The notes under the pieces are model-generated. The model did not search any database, was not told where the DNA came from, and saw only the letters and a list, made by a program, of their open reading frames with translations. Shown piece by piece: positions 1-7,772 of a stretch of DNA of 64,000 nt (positions are counted from its first letter, which is position 1; each line of letters begins with the position of its first letter). The DNA comes from CG2-30-36-39 sp964433225 (lineage in GTDB: Bacteria > Patescibacteriota > Microgenomatia > UBA1400 > PJMF01). The position numbers were made by a program, and so were the translations under genes. The stretch lies in assembly GCA_964433225.1 (NCBI GenBank), contig CAYSQA010000002.1:1-64000 (forward strand), read 5' to 3'.

Positions 1-369
1 TGAACTGTGACTTCCTCCATCTAGTTCAATAATTAGTTTGGGAGAAAAATCTGTTCTACTACACAATACAAAATCTACATGCTTTTTAGCAATTTTGTTG
101 AATGATGCCCAGAAATACTTGTCGCTTTTAGGTAAATCGACTTCAATCAAGTCAGCAACTCTCACTTTAGGGCAAACATATAAACCTGAGGAAATTGATT
201 GAACTAATACATCAAAGAAGGCCTTCTCACCTTTACTCAGTAGATAAGGACCTTTTGGTTTATAGCGAAAATTTGTCCCTCTAGAGAAGGCTTTATAAGC
301 AAGAATGATAAAACCAATGAGAAAGACAGCTCCAATCCACAGAATTAATACGAAGTAACTTTGATTCAT
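1..369 (-). CDS. DUF2726 domain protein, N-terminal part (cut by window edge)
   Basis: The gene reads leftward from an ATG at 367-369 and is still open at position 1, so about 123 N-terminal residues are visible. An N-terminal hydrophobic helix (about residues 4-26) is followed by a soluble domain. Its last visible part reads FSPKLIIELDGGSH, the typical core of DUF2726 proteins, a family related to the Vsr/PD-(D/E)XK nuclease fold. The family's function is not firmly known, and a membrane-anchored nuclease-like protein is the best guess. It lies outside the left island repeat, so it probably belongs to the chromosome flank rather than to the copper island. Confidence 0.75.
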   Translation of the reverse strand, partial: MNQSYFVLILWIGAVFLIGFIILAYKAFSRGTNFRYKPKGPYLLSKGEKAFFDVLVQSISSGLYVCPKVRVADLIEVDLPKSDKYFWASFNKIAKKHVDFVLCSRTDFSPKLIIELDGGSHSS

Positions 370-427
370 ACTCTCAGTATATGAAAAAAAGCAGGCATTA
401 AATAGAGCAATATAAGTGCAAAATTGA

Positions 428-560
428 CACTTACACGGTTGTTAAACTGAAAAATGTTCAAACCAAGGAAATTTAGCAAGCCCCATCAACCTAAATAGGC
501 ATAATAGACGGGTCTATCAGAACTTTTCAACTGTTGCGGGGAAGATGGGATTCGAACCGC
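428..560. repeat. Left island boundary repeat with tRNA 3'-end-like remnant
   Basis: This 133 bp segment aligns without net gaps to 18707-18839 (offset 18279). Conserved blocks are CACTTACACGG followed by TGTTAAAC, AGCAAGCCCCATCAACC, GACGGGTCTATCAGAAC, and TTGCGG leading into ATGGGATT and GAACC. A block around 448-470 is diverged. The last part matches the T-arm and acceptor 3' end of the tRNA-Ser at the right boundary, but no complete tRNA can be folded here: the T-stem is mispaired and the 5' acceptor strand is missing. I read it as the distal direct repeat (attL/attR type) of an integrated island. The rest of the gap 370-696 holds only the promoter of the ArsR operon. Confidence 0.75.
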
Positions 561-661
561 ACAACGTTCACCTCTGGTAGTTATAGGTCTTAGAGCCATT
601 TTAGCTCAAATTTCATCCTTGCGAAGCATTGAATTTAATCCGAAAAAAATCCAAAGATTTA

Positions 662-683
662 AATATGTTATAGTACACATATT
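662..683. promoter_or_regulatory. Putative ArsR operator around the -10 of the regulator operon
   Basis: AATATGT (662-668) and ACATATT (677-683) form an inverted repeat separated by 8 bp that contain TATAGT, a plausible -10 hexamer. A third AATATGT half-site lies at 694-700 over the start codon. This layout fits autorepression by the ArsR-type protein encoded immediately downstream. No convincing -35 element is seen. That the sites bind this protein is inference. Confidence 0.5.
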
Positions 684-696
684 CATTAATTCGAAT

Positions 697-972
697 ATGT
701 CAGGCTTATTATCGACAGACTACTTAGATCTTTATAAAGCGCTCTCACATACTTTGAGAGTTGAAATTTTGTCATTGCTCATCCATCAACCTCAAGATGT
801 GTCACAGCTGTGCAAGAGACTGCATAAACGCCAACCAAACATTAGCCAACATTTAAGAAAACTTAAAAAGTCTGAGATCGTTACCTGCGAAAAAAAAGGA
901 AAAAAACGACAGTACTCGGTTGCTCCACGTTATCAACCGCTCATTAGTTATTTAGACAGACATACTATATGA
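697..972 (+). CDS. ArsR-family winged-helix transcriptional repressor
   Basis: The 91-residue protein is a compact winged helix: LYKALSHTLRVEILSLL (helix 1-2), DVSQLCKRL (helix 3), NISQHLRKLKKSEIV (recognition helix) and a basic wing KKGKKRQYSV. The frame is open back to 619, but the ATG at 697 is chosen. It fits normal ArsR length and lies just after the -10 and operator; the upstream extension has no homology-like features. The classical ELCVCD metal site is absent. Only single cysteines in helix 3 and before the wing are present, so the inducer is uncertain. Its stop overlaps the next ATG (ATGA), so it is co-translated with the two-component system. Confidence 0.85.
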   Translation: MSGLLSTDYLDLYKALSHTLRVEILSLLIHQPQDVSQLCKRLHKRQPNISQHLRKLKKSEIVTCEKKGKKRQYSVAPRYQPLISYLDRHTI

Positions 973-1658
973 AATTACTTATTATTGAAGATGACTCTTC
1001 ACTTGCCCAAAATCTACAAAAAACGCTTCAAAAAGAAGGGTTTGCTGCTGATGTTGCTCAGAGTCTTGAACAAGGGAAAATCGAAGTTGACGTTAATGAA
1101 TACGACTGCATACTGCTAGATCTTAATCTTCCAGATGGCAGTGGTTTCTCTTTCTTAGATCAACTAAGAAAAGACTCCAACCAAACTCCCATTGTCATTA
1201 TGACTGCTCGAGGAGATGTTGAAGATAGAATTAAGGGGCTCAACTTAGGAGCTGATGATTATGTTCCTAAACCAGCAAATAGTAATGAGCTAATTGCAAG
1301 AGTTCGAGCGGTAATACGTAGAAATAGCCAAAATGCCCTGCCTACCATCACCATAGGAAAGTTAGTGGTTAAACCAGCTGAGCATGTAGTTCTCGCTAAT
1401 AACAAGCAACTTGACTTAACTGCCAAAGAATTTGCAGTACTGGAATACTTGGCACTCCACAGTGGACAAGCTATTACTAGAACAATGCTCATGGAACATA
1501 TTTGGGGCAATGATTTTGATACATTTTCTAATGTGATTGATGTCTACATTAGAAATTTGCGAAAAAAAATAAAGAAGCACATCTCAGAGGAAATGATTAC
1601 AACCATTCGTGGCAAAGGCTATGTTTTAGGAAAAGATGTTCAAAAAAATTCTAAATAA
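969..1658 (+). CDS. OmpR/PhoB-type response regulator (copper-type)
   Basis: The 229-residue protein has a receiver domain (acidic pair near residues 8-9, phospho-acceptor D51 in LLDLNLPDGSG, MTARGD, and the conserved lysine in YVPKPA). A C-terminal winged-helix effector domain follows (LTAKEFAVLEYL, VIDVYIRNLRKK, TIRGKGYVL). It overlaps the ArsR gene by 4 bp and the kinase gene by 23 bp, so the three form one transcription unit. In the context of copper genes it is most likely a CopR/CusR-like regulator, though nothing in the protein itself proves the signal. The direct-repeat boxes upstream of four island operons have the spacing expected for this family. Confidence 0.93.
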   Translation: MKLLIIEDDSSLAQNLQKTLQKEGFAADVAQSLEQGKIEVDVNEYDCILLDLNLPDGSGFSFLDQLRKDSNQTPIVIMTARGDVEDRIKGLNLGADDYVPKPANSNELIARVRAVIRRNSQNALPTITIGKLVVKPAEHVVLANNKQLDLTAKEFAVLEYLALHSGQAITRTMLMEHIWGNDFDTFSNVIDVYIRNLRKKIKKHISEEMITTIRGKGYVLGKDVQKNSK

Positions 1659-3003
1659 ACTCAATCACAGTCTTCAAGGAAAGTTGACGATCTGGTATCT
1701 CAGCTCAATGAGCATTGTAATTGCCATTTTTGTTGTCGCAACCAGTGGTCTCTTTTGGTTCACTCTGCAGAATCAAATTGATCACCATGTCCATATCGTG
1801 GTAACAGAAGCGTCTCAAATTGTACAACAGTTTCAAGGAGAACAACGCCATGAGTTGCTAACCAATCTAGTGAGTGCAAAAGGCATGACTATTGTGCTGC
1901 TATCTCCAGATGGGTCACCAATTCTTGAAACTAACAGCCCTGATGTAGCACTCGTAACTGAGCATGAACTGCAAGGAATTTTGTCTTCTAGCAGCTTATA
2001 TGATTCTGTTCCCAGCCATTTTACTGAGAGTGGAATTCGCTTTGCAGCTATGCCAGTACAGGTGAATGCAGGCAAGGGTATTTTAGCTGTTGGATACTCC
2101 ACTCAAGTTTTATACTCAACTTTCACCAACATACTTCTTATAGTAGGTGGAATTATCCTGTTTTGTGTTATTCCTGTTACTTTTTTTGGTATTAAGTTAC
2201 TCAAAAGACAACTGCAACCGCTTCAAAGTATCGCTCGACAAGCAAGTAGTATTAATACCTCGACTTCTTTGCATCAGCGCATTCAGCTTGATAAGACAAC
2301 AGCGGAACTAAGCACTATCCAGAATACTCTTAATAAAATGCTCTCACAGCTTGAAAATATATTTTTAAGTGAGAGGGCTTTTTTCTCTGATGCAGCCCAT
2401 ACTCTTAAAACACCTTTAGCTGTTTTGCGATCTCAAATCGAAAATATGAGAGTGAGTGACAAAAACAAAACGGAACTGCTTGAAGTAATCGATAGTACAA
2501 ACGAAACAATTCAGGATTTGCTTTTCTTATCAAAGATTGGTGGGAAACAGCAAGAAACTGAAAAAGTTTCTGTATCACAACTTTTAGAAAATGTTGCAGA
2601 AATTACCCGTACATTAGGAGAAAGCAAAAACATTAGAGTTGACTCGAATATTGAAAAAGAAATATATGTCACAACAAATAGGCAAATGTTACAGAGAGCC
2701 TTGAGCAACATAGTTCATAATGCGGTTATTTATAACAAAGACAATGGCTCTATCGCCATTAGTCTTAAGAAGAAAAATGATACCGCAACTATTGTCATCT
2801 CTGATTCTGGTAAAGGTGTTAGTTCAGCAGAAAAGAAAAAAATATTCGACCGTTTTTATCGAGGAAAAAATCGAGAAAAATCAGGTTCAGGTTTAGGCTT
2901 GTCCATCAGCAAAGCAGTTTTTGATACCATGGGTGGTAGTATTGTTTTCGACTCTCGACTGCACAAAGGCTCAACCGTCACCATTATGCTTCCAATAGTT
3001 TAA
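1636..3003 (+). CDS. Membrane sensor histidine kinase
   Basis: This 455-residue kinase pairs with the preceding regulator. A first membrane segment at about residues 20-44 and a second at about 165-186 enclose an external sensor of about 120 residues. A HAMP linker follows, then HisKA with the phospho-histidine H255 in DAAHTLKTPL, and HATPase motifs: an N-box around NIVHNAVIYN, DSGKGVS, and SGSGLGLSI. The sensor domain contains paired histidines (DHHVH, residues 49-53) just outside the first membrane helix and several methionines, which would suit metal sensing, but this is inference. It ends the regulatory operon, and a short gap with a promoter precedes the thiol gene cluster. Confidence 0.93.
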   Translation: MFKKILNKLNHSLQGKLTIWYLSSMSIVIAIFVVATSGLFWFTLQNQIDHHVHIVVTEASQIVQQFQGEQRHELLTNLVSAKGMTIVLLSPDGSPILETNSPDVALVTEHELQGILSSSSLYDSVPSHFTESGIRFAAMPVQVNAGKGILAVGYSTQVLYSTFTNILLIVGGIILFCVIPVTFFGIKLLKRQLQPLQSIARQASSINTSTSLHQRIQLDKTTAELSTIQNTLNKMLSQLENIFLSERAFFSDAAHTLKTPLAVLRSQIENMRVSDKNKTELLEVIDSTNETIQDLLFLSKIGGKQQETEKVSVSQLLENVAEITRTLGESKNIRVDSNIEKEIYVTTNRQMLQRALSNIVHNAVIYNKDNGSIAISLKKKNDTATIVISDSGKGVSSAEKKKIFDRFYRGKNREKSGSGLGLSISKAVFDTMGGSIVFDSRLHKGSTVTIMLPIV

Positions 3004-3021
3004 TTTCATCTTCTTTTAATC
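3004..3021 (+). promoter_or_regulatory. Direct-repeat regulator box upstream of the DUF1573 operon
   Basis: TTTCATC-TTCTT-TTAATC: two similar half-sites spaced 11 bp start to start, as in OmpR/PhoB-family operators. The box ends 19 bp before TATATA (3041-3046), a plausible -10, so it would take the place of the -35. Three other copies precede island operons at 8298-8315, 9106-9123 and 18686-18703. A good ribosome site (AAGGAG) precedes the ATG at 3067. Confidence 0.55.
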
Positions 3022-3066
3022 TTTGTCCTGGTAGTCTCCTTATATACAGAAAGTAAAAGGAGTTCT

Positions 3067-4062
3067 ATGACAACAGACAGTACAGTAAACAAAAACCCCT
3101 TACAAAAATTACCGCAACTTATTGAGCATACAAATTTTTGGAAAGGGACGGCCTTACTTCTCTTTGCAATTATCGTGCTAACTCAACTATTTGAAGTAAG
3201 TATCACTCCTAAGTTGTCATTCTTAAAACCATTGTTGGGTTCTAAACAAGAACAAGCAATTGCGCTCAATCCAGGTAGTACCACAACATTTAATGTTGAT
3301 GCTGCAAGTATTTCCCAACAAGTACTTCCTGCAGAGGGTGTTGAACTACCTATTGTTTGGGGTGACTTTGGTAAACAAATGATTGCAGATGGGGTAATTG
3401 ACGAAGCTAAATTTAGAGCACTATTTGAAGGGGGCTTGCAAAATCAAGATGAACAGATGCTGACAGGATCAATTGATCAACCAGTGGTTTTGAACCAAGA
3501 GAATAGTCGATTTATGCTTGATATGCTCTGGGCATTTGGCTTAGCCAATAAAAATGACATTTTAGAAAATGGCGAGATGACTGATCCAAAATATGGAGGC
3601 GATGCTAGCAAGTTCGCATCTACTGGTGGTTGGTCATTAGCCAAAGGAGCTGGTTTTGACCACTATAGTATGCACGGATATGTCACGCTGACTGATGAGC
3701 AGCAAGCTTTAGTCGATAAGGTTTCAAGAGGTATCTACCGACCTTGTTGTGGCAACTCTACCCACTTCCCAGATTGCAACCACGGTATGGCAATGCTTGG
3801 CCTGTTAGAGCTGATGGCCAAAAATGGAGCAACTGAAGAACAGATGTACAAAGTTGCTTTGCAAGTTAATGCCTACTGGTTCCCACAAACGTATATTGAC
3901 CTGGCAACATATTTCAAAGAACAAGGTCAAGATTGGGATCAAGTTGATCCTAAAGTTGCCCTCAGTCAAGAATATTCAAGTGCTCAAGGGTATCAACAAA
4001 CTCGTCAGAAAATTCAGAGTCTTCCTAAACCACAACAAGGTGGTGGTGGTTGCGGAGCTTAA
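3067..4062 (+). CDS. Membrane-anchored protein with CCGN/CNH motif, unknown function
   Basis: I do not recognise a named family. The 331-residue protein has one N-terminal membrane helix (about 24-42), so the rest is probably outside the membrane. The most striking part is residues 221-280, RGIYRPCCGNSTHFPDC followed by NHGMAMLGLLELMA, with C227, C228, H233, C237 and H239 arranged like a metal or thiol site in front of helical segments. The C-terminus is GGGGCGA, placing another cysteine near the end. It heads an operon of DUF1573, rhodanese and CcdA genes that all carry paired cysteines, so a role in copper or disulfide handling at the cell surface is inferred. Confidence 0.8.
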   Translation: MTTDSTVNKNPLQKLPQLIEHTNFWKGTALLLFAIIVLTQLFEVSITPKLSFLKPLLGSKQEQAIALNPGSTTTFNVDAASISQQVLPAEGVELPIVWGDFGKQMIADGVIDEAKFRALFEGGLQNQDEQMLTGSIDQPVVLNQENSRFMLDMLWAFGLANKNDILENGEMTDPKYGGDASKFASTGGWSLAKGAGFDHYSMHGYVTLTDEQQALVDKVSRGIYRPCCGNSTHFPDCNHGMAMLGLLELMAKNGATEEQMYKVALQVNAYWFPQTYIDLATYFKEQGQDWDQVDPKVALSQEYSSAQGYQQTRQKIQSLPKPQQGGGGCGA

Positions 4063-4079
4063 ACAAAAAATAGGAATAC

Positions 4080-4856
4080 ATGTCATACAAAAAACTCTTT
4101 TGGCAAATTGCAACATTCTTGGGACTAGTGATACTACTCGCTAGTCCCTTGAATCAAGGCTTACAAATGGTTGGTTTTGGTCACCAGCAAATAGTACCTT
4201 CAGTTGTCAAAACTGTTGAAGCCAAGGAAGTATATGACATGTTTAGCTGCCCTTGCTGTGGGCAACCACTACAAAAAGAAGAGCCCTGTTGCGGAGCTAT
4301 GACACAAATGGTTGATTTTATTGATCAAAAGATAACTACAGGAGTGTCAAAGGATGCTGTTGTTCTTGCTACAGCGCAGGAATTTGGACTTGAGAGATTA
4401 CTAGATGAATCAGATAGGTCAAGTCTAAGAGAAAAATTGATAGCACAAGCTCCAGAAGATGCACCTCGAATTGCTTTAGCTGAATCAAAAAAAGATTTGG
4501 GAACAGTTAGCCAGCAAGATGGTGTAGTTAGCGCCCTCTTTACCATCAGAAATGAAGGTCAAAGTGATTTAGTTGTTGATAAGCTTTCTTCATCATGTGG
4601 TTGCACTTCAGCTAGCCTGATTTATCAGGGAGAAGAAGGCCCTCGTTTCTACATGGCTGGACATGGCCATGATGAACCTGATGCTAGCTGGCAAGTATCC
4701 ATAGCACCAGGTGATGAGGCTCAGGTTAAGGTTTACTATGACCCAACGGTGCACCCCGACTTGGTGGGACCAGTTACCCGTACGGTATCAGTTCACACTA
4801 ACGACCCCGTTGATTTCGAAACAAAAATAACAATTACTCTAGAACAGGAGAAATAA
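4080..4856 (+). CDS. CcmH-like plus DUF1573 fusion protein
   Basis: An N-terminal membrane helix (about 7-22) is followed by a cysteine-rich segment FSCPCCGQPL (C57, C59, C60) and CC at 70-71. A helical stretch, MVDFIDQKITTGVSKDAVV, resembles the CcmH/CycL pattern, in which a Cys motif precedes a small three-helix bundle. Residues about 130-258 form a DUF1573 beta-sandwich with the hallmark SSCGCTSA (C173, C175) and a PTVHPDLVGPVTRTV strand pair. CcmH proteins reduce apocytochrome thiols. Here no cytochrome c genes are nearby, so the module may serve copper or disulfide exchange instead. It is followed after one base by the next DUF1573 gene. Confidence 0.8.
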   Translation: MSYKKLFWQIATFLGLVILLASPLNQGLQMVGFGHQQIVPSVVKTVEAKEVYDMFSCPCCGQPLQKEEPCCGAMTQMVDFIDQKITTGVSKDAVVLATAQEFGLERLLDESDRSSLREKLIAQAPEDAPRIALAESKKDLGTVSQQDGVVSALFTIRNEGQSDLVVDKLSSSCGCTSASLIYQGEEGPRFYMAGHGHDEPDASWQVSIAPGDEAQVKVYYDPTVHPDLVGPVTRTVSVHTNDPVDFETKITITLEQEK

Positions 4857-4857
4857 C

Positions 4858-5400
4858 ATGCAACACGACTGCTGCAAAACAGATAGCAAAAAACCTTCAA
4901 AAAAAGGCATTGACTCATTTTTAATTGGCATTGTTGTAGTAACAGTTTTAATTCTAGGTGGAGCTGTGTACTTTGGAACCAAGATGGGGGCAACCACCCA
5001 AGTATCAGCTGACACTCAAGTAGAAACACAGATTGGTGAAACAAAGTATGACTGGGGAACAATTGATATTAATGGCGGAATAGTCAGCAAATCATTTACT
5101 ATTGAAAATAGTGGTACTACACCACTAAAGCTCTATGATGTAAAAACCTCCTGCATGTGCACCACTGCACAATTAAAAACAGCCAGTAACTCTTCCAAAA
5201 AGTTTGGCATGCATGAGAAAAATAGAAGCGTTTTCGAGGTTGCTCCAGGTGAAAGTGCAGAAGTATTGGTTGAATTTGATCCATTGTTCCATGGTCCAAG
5301 TGGAGTTGGCCCAATTAGTCGAACGGTCACTATGAATACTAATGATGCCAGCAGACCAACTTTGTCATTCCAGCTTTCGGCAAATGTGGTCAAACAGTAA
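4858..5400 (+). CDS. DUF1573 membrane-anchored protein
   Basis: The 180-residue protein begins with a cytoplasmic tail containing CC (residues 5-6), then a membrane helix (about 20-41) and a single DUF1573 domain. The domain carries KTSCMCTTA (C99, C101) and FDPLFHGPSG followed by PISRTVTM. DUF1573 is an Ig-like extracytoplasmic domain of unknown function whose CGC/CMC pair is conserved. The gene starts 2 bases after the stop of the preceding fusion gene and shares its operon. The CC pair on the inner side and CxC on the outer side would suit passing electrons or metal across the membrane together with the CcdA protein of the operon, which is inference. Confidence 0.85.
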   Translation: MQHDCCKTDSKKPSKKGIDSFLIGIVVVTVLILGGAVYFGTKMGATTQVSADTQVETQIGETKYDWGTIDINGGIVSKSFTIENSGTTPLKLYDVKTSCMCTTAQLKTASNSSKKFGMHEKNRSVFEVAPGESAEVLVEFDPLFHGPSGVGPISRTVTMNTNDASRPTLSFQLSANVVKQ

Positions 5401-5408
5401 AGGAATAT

Positions 5409-6179
5409 ATGGATAAAACAAAATTAGTATTGAGTATTTTAGTAGCAATTATTCTTGCTGGATGGGGAGCTCGCTGGGTAATGAATCAAAATAAACCTCA
5501 ATCACCTTCAAATAAATCAAAAATAATTCAAAAAAATGATCCAGGATCATCTTCAGTGACACTTGTGAGTTCAGCAGAGTTTGCAGACTTGGCGAAAGAG
5601 GATCGAGCATTCATAGTTGATGTGCACACTCCAGAGCAGACACATATCCCAGGTACTGATGCATTGATTCCTTATGACCAGATATTGGAAAATAAAGATA
5701 AGCTACCTACAGATAAAAGTACTCCCATTTTGGTTTACTGTCGCTCGGGTAGTATGAGTGAGCAAGCGAGCAAAGAAATTGCTGAACTGGGTTACACAAA
5801 TGTTTATGACCTTGATGGTGGCACTAATGCCTATAAAGAGCAGCAAGTCTCTGTCCAACTTTGGCCTGATAAACAAGATTTGGGTACCGTGATTTATGGC
5901 GACATAGCTACTACTAGTTTTACCTTGACCAACTACGCGCCGCTCCCACTCAAAATTACTAGGGTATCTACTTCTTGTGGTTGTACTAAAGCTGAAGTTG
6001 AAAAAGAAGAGTTAGGAGCCTATGAAAGTACTACAGTCAATGTTTCTTTTGATCCGGCTGTGCATAAAGATGATACTGACCTGGGTGAGTTGACCAGAAC
6101 TATCTATATTGAAACAGATAATCCAAACTTTCCTGATCTAGAAGCAATTATATCTGCCAACGTAATCAAGGATAACTAA
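5409..6179 (+). CDS. Rhodanese plus DUF1573 fusion protein
   Basis: After an N-terminal membrane helix (about 7-24), residues 55-145 form a rhodanese domain: FIVDVHTPEQTHIPG and the active-site loop VYCRSGSMS with C111. Residues about 150-256 form a DUF1573 domain with STSCGCTKA (C190, C192). Rhodaneses transfer sulfur from thiosulfate or persulfides to thiols, so this protein physically links sulfane-sulfur chemistry to the CxC domain shared by the two upstream proteins. An extracytoplasmic location is expected from the helix. It is followed immediately by the CcdA-like gene. Confidence 0.88.
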   Translation: MDKTKLVLSILVAIILAGWGARWVMNQNKPQSPSNKSKIIQKNDPGSSSVTLVSSAEFADLAKEDRAFIVDVHTPEQTHIPGTDALIPYDQILENKDKLPTDKSTPILVYCRSGSMSEQASKEIAELGYTNVYDLDGGTNAYKEQQVSVQLWPDKQDLGTVIYGDIATTSFTLTNYAPLPLKITRVSTSCGCTKAEVEKEELGAYESTTVNVSFDPAVHKDDTDLGELTRTIYIETDNPNFPDLEAIISANVIKDN

Positions 6180-6180
6180 T

Positions 6181-7026
6181 ATGGATGCACTCTTTCAACT
6201 TTCATTACTCGCTTCGTTTATAGCTGGCATGGTGGCTTTGTTTGCTCCGTGTTGTATTACCTTCTTACTACCGACTTATTTTGCCAATGTCTTTAAGGAG
6301 AAAAAAAGAGTAGTCTTGATGACCTTCATTTACTCCTTGGGGATATTCACTGTAATGTTACCGGTGGTGCTTGGAGCCAAAGCACTGAGTCAGATGTTCT
6401 TCAACTTACATGATCAAACATATATTATTGGTGGTATATTTTTAATCTTCGTAGGCTTTGGAGCACTTTTAGGGTTTAAGTTACCGATGCCTCGCTTCAA
6501 TTTCACCAAGCAGGCAGATGATCCACTCTCTACCTATATCTTGGGAATCATTTCTGGCGTTACTAGTGCTTGCTGTGCACCTGTGTTGATCGGTATATTA
6601 GCCCTGTCTAGCTTAACCCCATCAATGGTTCAATCTTTGTTGGTAGGCTTTTTCTATGTTTTGGGAATGGTTACACCACTGTACTTAGCGAGTTTGTTTA
6701 TTGATAAACGGAACTTTTTGGAAAACCCAGTCTTTCGCAAACCAATTAGGGAAGTTGCATTTTTAGGAAAGACCCACATGATTACTATCTCTAACCTAGT
6801 CTCATTTGCAATGTTTGTAGGGATAGGTATATTGACTATTTTTCTCTCTCTATCTGGCAAGCTTGCCATGAATAGGAGTGAAGAGAGTGTGACTCAGACA
6901 ATTCAAAATGTAGCGGCTTCAGTTACTGCCTTTGTGCAGAAAATACCTGGGCTTGACGTTGTCTTCGTCTTGCTAGCTCTGTGGTTACTATACAAATTCC
7001 TGAAGTATATTCACCAGAAAAAGTAG
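6181..7026 (+). CDS. CcdA/DsbD-like thiol transporter
   Basis: The 281-residue polytopic membrane protein has the two-fold repeated CcdA architecture. The first half has LFAPCCITFLLPTY (C24, C25) and the second half TSACCAPVLIGILAL (C131, C132). CcdA and the DsbD core move reducing equivalents from cytoplasmic thioredoxin to outer thiols using one cysteine of each half. Here both positions are CC doublets, which is unusual. A long C-terminal part includes another hydrophobic helix near the end. It closes the plus-strand operon and is its natural electron source. The next gene converges from the other strand 3 bases away. A different CcdA is encoded at 11471-12220. Confidence 0.88.
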   Translation: MDALFQLSLLASFIAGMVALFAPCCITFLLPTYFANVFKEKKRVVLMTFIYSLGIFTVMLPVVLGAKALSQMFFNLHDQTYIIGGIFLIFVGFGALLGFKLPMPRFNFTKQADDPLSTYILGIISGVTSACCAPVLIGILALSSLTPSMVQSLLVGFFYVLGMVTPLYLASLFIDKRNFLENPVFRKPIREVAFLGKTHMITISNLVSFAMFVGIGILTIFLSLSGKLAMNRSEESVTQTIQNVAASVTAFVQKIPGLDVVFVLLALWLLYKFLKYIHQKK

Positions 7027-7029
7027 CCA

Positions 7030-7299
7030 CTATTTTGAAGTTACCAAATTATAAATATACACAAACGAGTAAACTCCTAAGAAGCTAACCACTGCTGCCT
7101 CAATCATTCCGCCGACTAGACCCATGAAAGTTAGGTTGAAAAACATGTGCCAGGAAGCCATTGCTTCAGCTGCCGAAACATATAACCCCATTTTTGCTAA
7201 CACCCATAATAGTAACATTACTAGAGCTGACCAAATAGCCAGAGCAGTGGCCGCTGGTTGAGCGTTTAACCTTCCTCTCCTGTTATATAAACTTTGCAT
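7030..7299 (-). CDS. Small two-helix membrane protein, DUF5676-like
   Basis: The 89-residue protein has two hydrophobic segments (about 17-39 and 52-85) separated by a short polar stretch with a conserved-looking FFNLTFMGLVGGMIEAA. This pattern and its place among copper genes resemble DUF5676 membrane proteins, which often accompany metal-resistance loci, but the match is by eye. A strong ribosome site (AGGAGG) lies just upstream of the ATG. It is downstream of, and probably co-transcribed with, the genes at 7320-8275. Function unknown. Confidence 0.65.
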   Translation of the reverse strand: MQSLYNRRGRLNAQPAATALAIWSALVMLLLWVLAKMGLYVSAAEAMASWHMFFNLTFMGLVGGMIEAAVVSFLGVYSFVYIYNLVTSK

Positions 7300-7319
7300 T
7301 TCGCACCTCCTTTGTTACT

Positions 7320-7772
7320 TTATAGTTCCCAACTAAAATCTGTAGTTTCATTATCGACACCAGAGAGTGTGAGTGACAACTGTTTTATTTCACTTGATAC
7401 AGCAGTAAAAATAAGTTGACCGCTAACGTGGTGACCGTCAGCATTGCCAGTCCACTCATTTGGCTTATATGTATTTCCCTTCTCGTCTGTAAGTGTGGCT
7501 ATTTGGGTGAAATCATAATTGAGGTCAACTGAGTGGTTATTCATAGCTATATCAAAGACCAACCCGTTTTCTAGTTCCGTGAAAGCTGGTGTAACCTCTA
7601 CCGATACAAATCCCATAGTTTCCAACTGGGTTACAAGAGTTGACGATTCATAACTTTCCTCAGTTTGAGTTGTGGCAAGAACTTGTTGTTCTGAACTTGG
7701 TTTAGTTGTCATACCAAAGACAGCCACGCCCGCTACCATCAGTAGCAGTATGAAGAATAATTTTGAGTTCAT
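7320..7772 (-). CDS. Exported Ig-like protein of unknown function
   Basis: The 150-residue protein has an N-terminal hydrophobic signal or anchor (about 4-21). The remaining beta-rich domain contains LENGLVFDIAMNNHSVDLNY, LTDEKGNTYKPNEWTG and DGHHVSGQLIF. Its histidines (NHS and GHHVSG) could bind metal. No named family is recognised. Its ATG overlaps the stop of the upstream membrane-protein gene (ATGA), so the two are translationally coupled. In the island context it is most likely an extracytoplasmic copper-related accessory protein, by inference only. Confidence 0.75.
   Translation of the reverse strand: MNSKLFFILLLMVAGVAVFGMTTKPSSEQQVLATTQTEESYESSTLVTQLETMGFVSVEVTPAFTELENGLVFDIAMNNHSVDLNYDFTQIATLTDEKGNTYKPNEWTGNADGHHVSGQLIFTAVSSEIKQLSLTLSGVDNETTDFSWEL

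Noticed and set aside
541..625. A complete tRNA or tmRNA on the minus strand next to the left repeat
   Set aside because: Only the 3' T-loop and acceptor-like strand are present. The T-stem mispairs, the 5' acceptor strand is missing and no tmRNA tag region follows, so it is a remnant.
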